64,000 nucleotides of DNA, from positions 310,001 to 374,000 of the forward strand of contig NZ_JABAIA010000003.1 of NCBI RefSeq assembly GCF_012641275.1, read 5' to 3'. The notes under the pieces are model-generated. The model saw only the letters and a list, made by a program, of their open reading frames with translations. It made no database searches and was not told the DNA's origin. The stretch comes from Chitinophaga varians. Its GTDB lineage: Bacteria > Bacteroidota > Bacteroidia > Chitinophagales > Chitinophagaceae. Below are positions 38,001 to 47,000 of this stretch, one piece after another (position 1 is the stretch's first letter; every line of letters begins with the position of its first letter). Made by a program: the position numbers and the translations under genes.

Positions 38001-41000
38001 CTGCGCGGACCTGTTTACCGAAGCTACCGCAGTGCGTATGGTGGGGCATTTCCAGCAACTGTTGCAGGCCGTAGTGGCATCACCGGACCAAACTATTGCG
38101 TTGTTGCCGATGCTTACTTCCGGTGAAGAACAGCAACTGCTGTCCGTTAAAGGAACTTACGAGAAAGAATATACGAAACAGATCACTTTTGCCGACCTGT
38201 TTGAAGCGCAGGCCAGCCGTACGCCGGAAGCTACGGCAGTGGCCTTTGAGGGTGATACGCTGACTTACCGCGAACTGAATGAACGCGCCAACCGTCTGGC
38301 GCATTATTTAAGAAGCAGAAGAGTGAAAGCAGGCACATTGGTGCCGGTTTGTATGGAACGTTCACTGGACATGGTTGTCAGCATCATGGGCATCCTGAAG
38401 GCAGGAGGCGCCTATGTGCCGGTGGAACCGGACTTCCCGGAAGACCGTATCCGGTTTATGCTGGAAGATACCGAAGCCTCCAATATCATCACCCTTGGTA
38501 AATATGCAGACAGGGTACAGGCCGGTCCGGCAGACATCATCTTGCTGGATGACGACTGGAATGATATCGAAGTACACGGAACGGACAATCTTCCGGGCCT
38601 CACCAGGGCTGATCATCCGGTGTATGTTATTTACACTTCCGGCAGTACGGGTCAACCTAAAGGAGTAGTGGTCACGCATGGCAACCTGGCAGATTATATA
38701 TTCGGTCTTGCCAATACGCTGCCCATCAGGGAATGCAGCTCTTTCGGGCTCATGTCCAGCATGGCGACAGACCTTGGCAATACCGTGATTTTCGGTGCGC
38801 TGGCCACTGGTGGCACCTTGCATATCTTCTCTAAAGAGACGGTACAGGACACCACGCTCTTATATGACTATCTGGACAAACATCCGATAGACTGTATGAA
38901 GATAGTGCCCTCACACTGGAAGGCGCTGTGTTTACAAGACCGGCTGTTATTGCCGGAGAAGCTGTTGATCTTTGGCGGTGAAGCGCTGGAGTCAGCCGTT
39001 GCGGCATCTGTATATGCGGCGGGCACCGGTTGCCTGGTGGTAAACCACTACGGACCAACTGAAACCACCATCGGTAAATTATTGCACATCGTCGATAAAG
39101 ATGCGGCCTATGGTGAAAGTATTCCGGTAGGAAAACCTTTCTCCCATACACAGGTATATGTGTTGAGCAACGAGCTGCAATTATGCCCGGTAGGGGTTCC
39201 CGGCGGCTTGTATATTGGTGGGGAAGGCGTAGCGCAGGGGTACCTGCATAATGAAGCGTTGACCGCCACTAAGTTTATTGCCAATCCTTTTGCGCCTGAT
39301 ACCAACGACCGGTTGTACAGCACCGGCGATATGGTGAAATATCTGCCGGATGGTAATATTCTCTTTATGGGCCGTATGGACGACCAGGTGAAAATACGTG
39401 GTTACCGTATCGAGTTGGGAGAGATAGAAAGAGCATTGAACAATTGCGCTACCGTAAAACAAGCGGTGGTGATCGTCAAAAAAGACCATCTTGACAACAA
39501 ACGCCTGATAGCCTATGTAGTTGCCGAAGAAGACGTTGATAAAGATGAAATATTACAGCAGCTTACGGCGCAGCTGCCGGATTACATGGTGCCGTCGTTG
39601 CTGATGGTGCTGGATTATTTCCCGCTGCTGGCAAACGGCAAGATCGATAAAAAAGCATTACCGGACCCCGACGGACAAAACCTGCAAACAGACAGCTATG
39701 TGGCGCCGCGCAATGAAGTGGAACGCACCCTGGCAGGTATCTGGGAAACGTTGCTGGGCGTGGAGAGGGTAGGTATCAATGACAACTTCTTTGCATTGGG
39801 TGGTGACTCCATTATCACCATTCAGGTAGTGAGCCGTGTGAGAAGGGCCGGCTACGAATTGCAGGTAGGTGATTTGTTCGATTACCAGACCATTGCCATG
39901 TTGTACGCCGTGATGTCTGCCCGTAAAGGGGCAGCCACCAGCCTGTCTGCCGACCAGGAAATACAAACCGGCAGCTGTGGCCTGTTACCAGTACAGCAAT
40001 GGTATTTTGAAAAAGAAGGGACCACGCCTTCTCATTTTAACCAGAGCATGTTGCTGAAGATAGACAAGCGCATTCCGTCTTCTACCTTGTCAGCCGCCAT
40101 TATGCAACTGGTACAGTTCCACGACGGTCTGCGTTTTAAGTATACGTACGGCGCCAACGGATGGGAGCAGGCATACAGCAATACAGAAGCTATGCTGAAC
40201 ATTGTGAACCTGCAAACGGAATCAATGGACGAGCTGCCGGCCATGCTGCAAACGTATGGCAACAGCTATCAGCGTAATATTGATGTTACCAAAGGCAGTT
40301 GTATCTGTCCGGTGTTATTCCTGACACCTGCGGCGGAGGAGCATAACCGTTTGCTGCTGGCCATTCATCACCTTGCCGTAGATGGCGTGTCATGGCGTAT
40401 TCTGCTGGAAGACCTGGAGCGTTTGCTCGATGGTCTGTACCGTAATGAACCGGTATCATTGGGCAAAAAGAGCAGTTCCTACAGGCAGTGGTATGAAGCG
40501 TTGGTGAAGTATGGGCAGACAGACCGTTTGCTGAAACAGGCGGACTATTGGTCCGGCATTGTACAGCAATATCGGCCTTTGCCGGTAGATAAAGCCTATG
40601 ACGGCGTGCTCCGGATAAAAGATATGGAGAGCTGTCAGGTGAAGCTGGACACTTTCTTCACGCAAAAATTACTGCAAGAAGTGCCGGCCGCCTATCGCAC
40701 GGAAATCAATGATGTATTACTGAGCACGCTCGCCCTGGCGCTCAACAGCTGGGCCGATGGCGATGTGCTGATCGGGCTGGAAGGACATGGCAGGGAAGAC
40801 ATCGACAAAGGCGTTGATATCAGCAGTACCGTAGGATGGTTCACCAGCCTGTACCCGGTGTTGCTGCCAGGCAATACCGTAGGAGATAGCGGTACCTTGC
40901 TGCGCAACTTGAAGGAACAGCTGCGTCAGATACCCGACAAAGGAATCGGTTTCGGCGTGCTGAAATATATTAATAAGCTGGAAACATTGCAGGGTGGTGA

Positions 41001-44000
41001 TCCGTGGGATATCACCTTTAACTACCTTGGGCAGTTTGATGCGGTGGCCAGCGGAGGCAAATGGTTTACCATTACAGACGAACAGGCCGGTGCGGAAGCG
41101 GGCGACGATTACACTGTACGCCGTAAGATAGCCGTGAACAGTATGGTCACAGGCGGTGAACTGGTGCTGGACTGGAGCTATAGCAGTCAACATTACAATA
41201 GCAATACCATCGCGGCGCTGGCGCAAAAATACATCGATGCGCTGGAAACAGTGGTGCTGCATGCGGTGGCACAGGCAGCTCAACAACCATTGCTGACGCC
41301 GTCTGACTACGGACTGGGCGGTTTGGTAAGCATCACGGAACTGGACCGCTTCCTGGACATGCCAATGGCCGGCGGCACCAAACGCCGCGACGAAATTACC
41401 GCCATGTACCGGTTGAGCGGCTTGCAGGAAGGCATGTTGTTCCATGGTTTGTACGATAATACCGTAGACGCCTATACGGAGCAGTTCACCTATTTATTAC
41501 ATCAACCTGATGTCGATGCTTTCATGCAAAGCTGGCAGCACCTGTTGCAGCAACATACCATCCTGCGCAGCGGATTTTACCACGATGCATTTCATGTACC
41601 GGTACAATGTGTGTACCGTCATGCAGAACTGCCGGTGACGCTGCTGGACTACCGCCACCTCGATGCGGCAGCGCAGGAAGCGGCATGGACCGCCCATGAA
41701 GCGGAAGTGTTACAGCAGGGCATTGATTTCACCGCGCCACCGCTCATGAAGATGAGCCTCATCCGGTTGCAGGATGATACCTACCGCATGGTATGGACCT
41801 ATCATCACCTGTTGCTGGATGGCTGGTCGATGCCGGTATTGCTGGAAGAATTACTGCGTACCTATGAAGCGCTGGCGTCAGGCAAACAGCCGGAAGAAGC
41901 GCCCACCGACCACTACGAAGAATATATCCGTTACCTGGACCGCAGGAATAAAGACGAAGAAGGCGCTTACTGGCGCGGATATCTTGCCGGTATCGACAAC
42001 AGCACCTTATTGCCGTTTATCAACAGCACCGACAGAACAAAAGCACAGGGCCGCTATAAGACAACGCCGGTAGTGCTGGATGCTGACCAGACCCGCCTTA
42101 TTACTGCATATGCCCAACAACAGCGCCTCACGGTCAATACCCTGATGCAGGGCGTGTGGGGGTATTTGTTATACCGCTACACCGGCAACGAGCACGTGGC
42201 CTACGGCGCCATCGTGTCCGGCCGCCCGGACGATATGCCTGGTATAGAACGGAAAGTGGGCATGTACATCAACACCCTGCCGGTACACATCGCTGTGGCG
42301 CCGGAACTGTCTGTCACCGACTGGCTGCGTGACATACAGGCAGCACAGGTGCAAAGCCGCAAGTACCAGTATACACCGCTGCGCGACAGTCAGCGATATA
42401 CCAACGTCACCGGAGATCTGTTCGATACCCTGATGGTATACGAGAACTACCCGGTGGACGAAGAAACGCTTTCCTATCCATGGAAACTGCAGATAGAACA
42501 GCTACACGTAGAAGAACATACAAACTACCCGCTGAGCATTACGATAGGGGTGGGACAGGAAATCACCATTCTGTTGCAACATAATACTGTGCTGTTGTCG
42601 CCTGCGTATATTCAGCAGATCAGCGATCATTTCACACAGGTGCTGGAATATATTGTTCGCAATCCTGCGGCAAAAATCAGTGAAGTAGTACTGCTGAATA
42701 ACGAAGAACGGGAGCGGATTACCATTGACTTCAATAACGCCGCCCAGCCGCAAACAACTACCGGCAAATCTGCCATAGACCTGTTTAAAGAACGGGTGGC
42801 CATAGCGCCGAATCAAACAGCCCTGGTGTTTGAAACGCAGGCTCTCACTTATAAGGAGCTGGATAAACGCTCAGACCAGCTGGCGGTTTACCTGATGAGC
42901 AAAGGGGTACAAAAAGAAACCCTGGTGCCTGTCTGCCTGGAGCGTTCTCCGGACATGGTTGTTGCCATATTGGCCATACTAAAGGCCGGCGGCGGTTATC
43001 TCCCGATTGACCCGTCTTATCCGGCCGCGCGCATCAGCTATCTGCTGGAAGACAGCCGTGCCACCATGATGATCAGCAACGGCCATGTGGCCAACTTGCC
43101 TGATATCCCGGCCCATATTCAGATCATTAAAACGAATGATGACTGGATGGCCATTAAAGGAGAGCCTGGCATCACCCTTGGTACCACACCTGCACCCGAC
43201 GATCTCGCCTACGTGATCTATACCTCCGGCAGTACCGGGCATCCCAAAGGGGTGATGATAGAACACAAAGGACTGGTGAACCTGGCGCTGAACATGGAAA
43301 CGGTGCTGTCATTGAAGCCTGGCATACGGGTACTGCAATTCTCCGCTTTTGGTTTTGATGCGTCCTGCTTCGAGATCTTCAGCACCCTGTTAAGTGGTGG
43401 CTGCCTGGTGGTGCCTCACAAGGAAGACCTGCTGGCAGCGGACAAGTTCGGCGAAATGGTACGGCGACACCAGGTGGAGTTGTTGTTGCTGCCGCCTTCC
43501 TATCAGCATAGCATCCGGGAAGAGCTGGGCACCATCAAAACCATTATCTCCGGTGGCGAAGCCCTGAACAGGGAAGACACGAAATACTTCCAGTCAAAAG
43601 GCATCCGCGTCTTTAACGCTTACGGGCCTACGGAAAACAGCGTCATCACCACCATTTCGGACAGCCCGTTGCAAGGTGAGACGGTGGTTATCGGTAAACC
43701 GCTGGCTAACGGACAGGTATATATCCTGGACCAGCATGGCGAACTTTGCCCGATTGGTGTGGCCGGCGAGATCTGCGCCGGCGGCGCAGGCGTGGCACGG
43801 GGATATTTATATCGCCCAACGCTCACGGCAGAGAAATTTATACCGGACCATTTCAGCGGTCAGCCAGGCGCACGCCTGTACCGCACCGGCGACCTTGGCC
43901 GGTGGCTGCCGGACGGCAACATCGAATACCTGGGCAGGATAGATGACCAGGTGAAGCTCCGTGGCTACCGTATAGAACCAGGAGAGATTGAAAACGCCCT

Positions 44001-47000
44001 GCTGCAGAGCGGCTTCGTTACCCAGGCTGTCGTACTGGTGAAAACAGATGACAACGGACATAAACGTTTAGTCGCTTACGTAGTGCCGCAGGGAACTTTC
44101 GGGAAAGACCCGTTACTGGCTTCACTGAAAGACAAACTGCCGCCATATATGGTGCCTTCCGTGGTGATGGCGCTGGAAAAAATACCGGTGACGGCCAACG
44201 GGAAAGTGGACAAGGCCGCCCTGCCGGAACCTTACACCGCCACAACCCATACCCGCGCTATCTTAAACGGCGAAGTGGAACAAACACTGGCTGCTATCTG
44301 GGAAGAACTGCTGGGCGTTAAAAATATCGGCAGAAATGACAACTTCTTTGAGCTGGGCGGTGACTCCATCATCACCATTCAGGTGGTAGGCCGGGCCAAA
44401 CGTTTTGGGTATGACCTGAAACCGAAAGACCTGTTTGTACACCAGACCATCGCCGGACTGGCCGCTTCACTGGCCACCGGCAAAGAAAAAGTCGTTCACA
44501 GCGAACAAGGCGTACTTACCGGTAACAGTGGACTGACGCCTATTCAGCAATGGTACCTCGAAGAAGAAACAATCGCCAAACACTTTATACAACAGTTGTT
44601 CGTCGGCATCGACAAACAAATTGATGCGACAATATTAAAGACAGCGGTACAACAGTTGCTGCTTCGTCATGACAGCCTCCGGTTTACCTACACCCGTAAA
44701 CACAACGGCTGGCGCCAACATTACGGAGACTATGCCGGAGACCTGGAAGTGGTGGACCTGCGTGACATCGATGCCGCAGATTATGCCGCTACGCTCGCCG
44801 CCCATTGCGACCAGTACCAGGCTGGTTTACAGCCGGAGCAAGGCATCCTGGTACGTGCGGTGCTGTTTTTAACACCAGCCTCCGAAGCGGCCAACCGCCT
44901 GCTGATCATTGTACATCACCTGGCAGTGGACGGCGTGTCATGGCAGATTATGCAGGACGACCTGGAAATCATGCTGGACAGCCTGCTCAAAGGTGAATCA
45001 TTAGCGCCGGCCCATAAAACCAGCTCTTACCGCGAATGGCAGCAGGGGCTGGTGGAATACGGTCAACGTAAACAGCTGTTGCAGCAACGGGAATACTGGC
45101 AGCACATCGTGCAGCAGTACCAGCCGCTGAAAGTGGACAGATCTTATCACGGAGAGCTGACCGGCAATGATATGGACACACAGGTGATGCACCTGGACGC
45201 AACGTTAACGCAGCTGTTGTTGCAGGAAGCGCCTAAAGCCTATCATACCGAAATCAATGACGTGCTGCTGGCTGCACTGTCAGCCGCCCTGCACACCTGG
45301 AACGGCGCCGGCGTGGTAGTAGGCCTGGAAGGACACGGCCGTGAAGATATTTCCCCCAACATCGACATCAGCAATACGGTGGGCTGGTTCACGAGCCTGT
45401 ACCCCGTATGGCTGAACAATAGTGCAGACACGGCCCCCGGCATCTTACTAAAAGAAATCAAAGAACAACTGAGACAGTTGCCTGGTAAAGGGATCGGCTA
45501 TGGGGTATTGAAATATATCAACCAGGAAGATGCTTTACAGGGCAATGATCCATGGGATATCACCTTTAACTATCTCGGGCAGGTAGATGCTGCCAGAAGA
45601 AACAGTAAATGGTTCAGCACCGCGCCGGAAGCTGCCGGTACCGGCAGTGTCACGGATGTGAAGGTGCGCCATAAAATTGCTGTCAACGGCGCAGTGGAAA
45701 ACGGTGAACTGGTACTGTACTGGAGCTATAGCACCCATCACTATAACGGCAGTACGATACAGGAGCTGGTAGCGCAGTACCAGGTGCAGCTACAGCAACT
45801 GATTACCCATACAGTGGCCCAGGCTGCCCAGCCGGTGTTTACGCCATCCGACTATGGTTTGGGTGATATCGTGACCAATGCGGAGCTGGACCAGTTCCTT
45901 GATGCGCCGCATGACAACGGGGGCACCCGCAGGGACCATATCACCGGTCTGTACCGGTTGAGCAGCCTGCAGGAAGGCATGCTGTTCCATGGACTGTACA
46001 ATAGCAGTGACGGGATCTACATACAACAGCTTTGCTGCACGCTGGACGCACCGGACATCGCTGTGTTAAAAGACAGCTGGCAGCACCTGGTGCAGCATCA
46101 CAGCGTATTGCGCAGCAGCTTCTTTGCCAATGTGTTCCGTATTCCGGTGCAGTGCGTACAGCAGCAGGTGGCCGTACCTTTCGATGAGCAGGACTACCGG
46201 CATATGGACGCTGCCGAACAGGAAGCTGCATGGACGGCCTATGAAGCGGCCGACCTGGTGAAAGGCTTCGACTTCAACACACCGCCGCTGATGCGCATTG
46301 CGCTGATACGGTTGACCGATGAGCGCTACCGGATGGTATGGACATTCCACCACCTGCTGCTCGACGGCTGGTCAGGGTCTGTGGCCGTGGAAGAACTGCT
46401 GCAAACATACGATCAGCTGATGGCCGGTAAACAACCGGCGTCAACTGAGGAAGATAAGTACGAAGACTATATCCGTTACCTGGAACGCCGTGACCAGGAA
46501 GAAGAGATGGCCTACTGGAAAGGCTACCTGGCATCGGCAGACAGTGGAACACTGCTGCCTTTCATCAGCGCCACCGCAGAACGTACCAAAGGCAAGGGCG
46601 TATATGAAGTGCAGGAAATGCAGCTGGCAGGAGCCAAAGCAAAGCAGCTGCTCACTTACGCGCAGCAGCACCGTATCACCGTAAATACCGTGATACAGGC
46701 CGTATGGGCGTACCTGTTATATCGCTATACCAGCCAGCAGCAGGTCACTTACGGCGTAACGGTTTCCGGTCGCCCCGATGATCTGCCGGGAGTGGAAAAA
46801 CGTGTAGGGATGTATATCAACACCCTGCCTTTCCATACCACTATCGACAGGGAACTGGGCATCGCGGCCTGGCTGCAGCAAATCCAGCAGCAGCAGGTGC
46901 AGAGCCGGGAACATCAGTACACGTCACTCAACGATATGCAGCGCTGGATGGAAATACCGGGCGATTTGTTTGACAACTTCCTGGTATTCGAAAACTATCC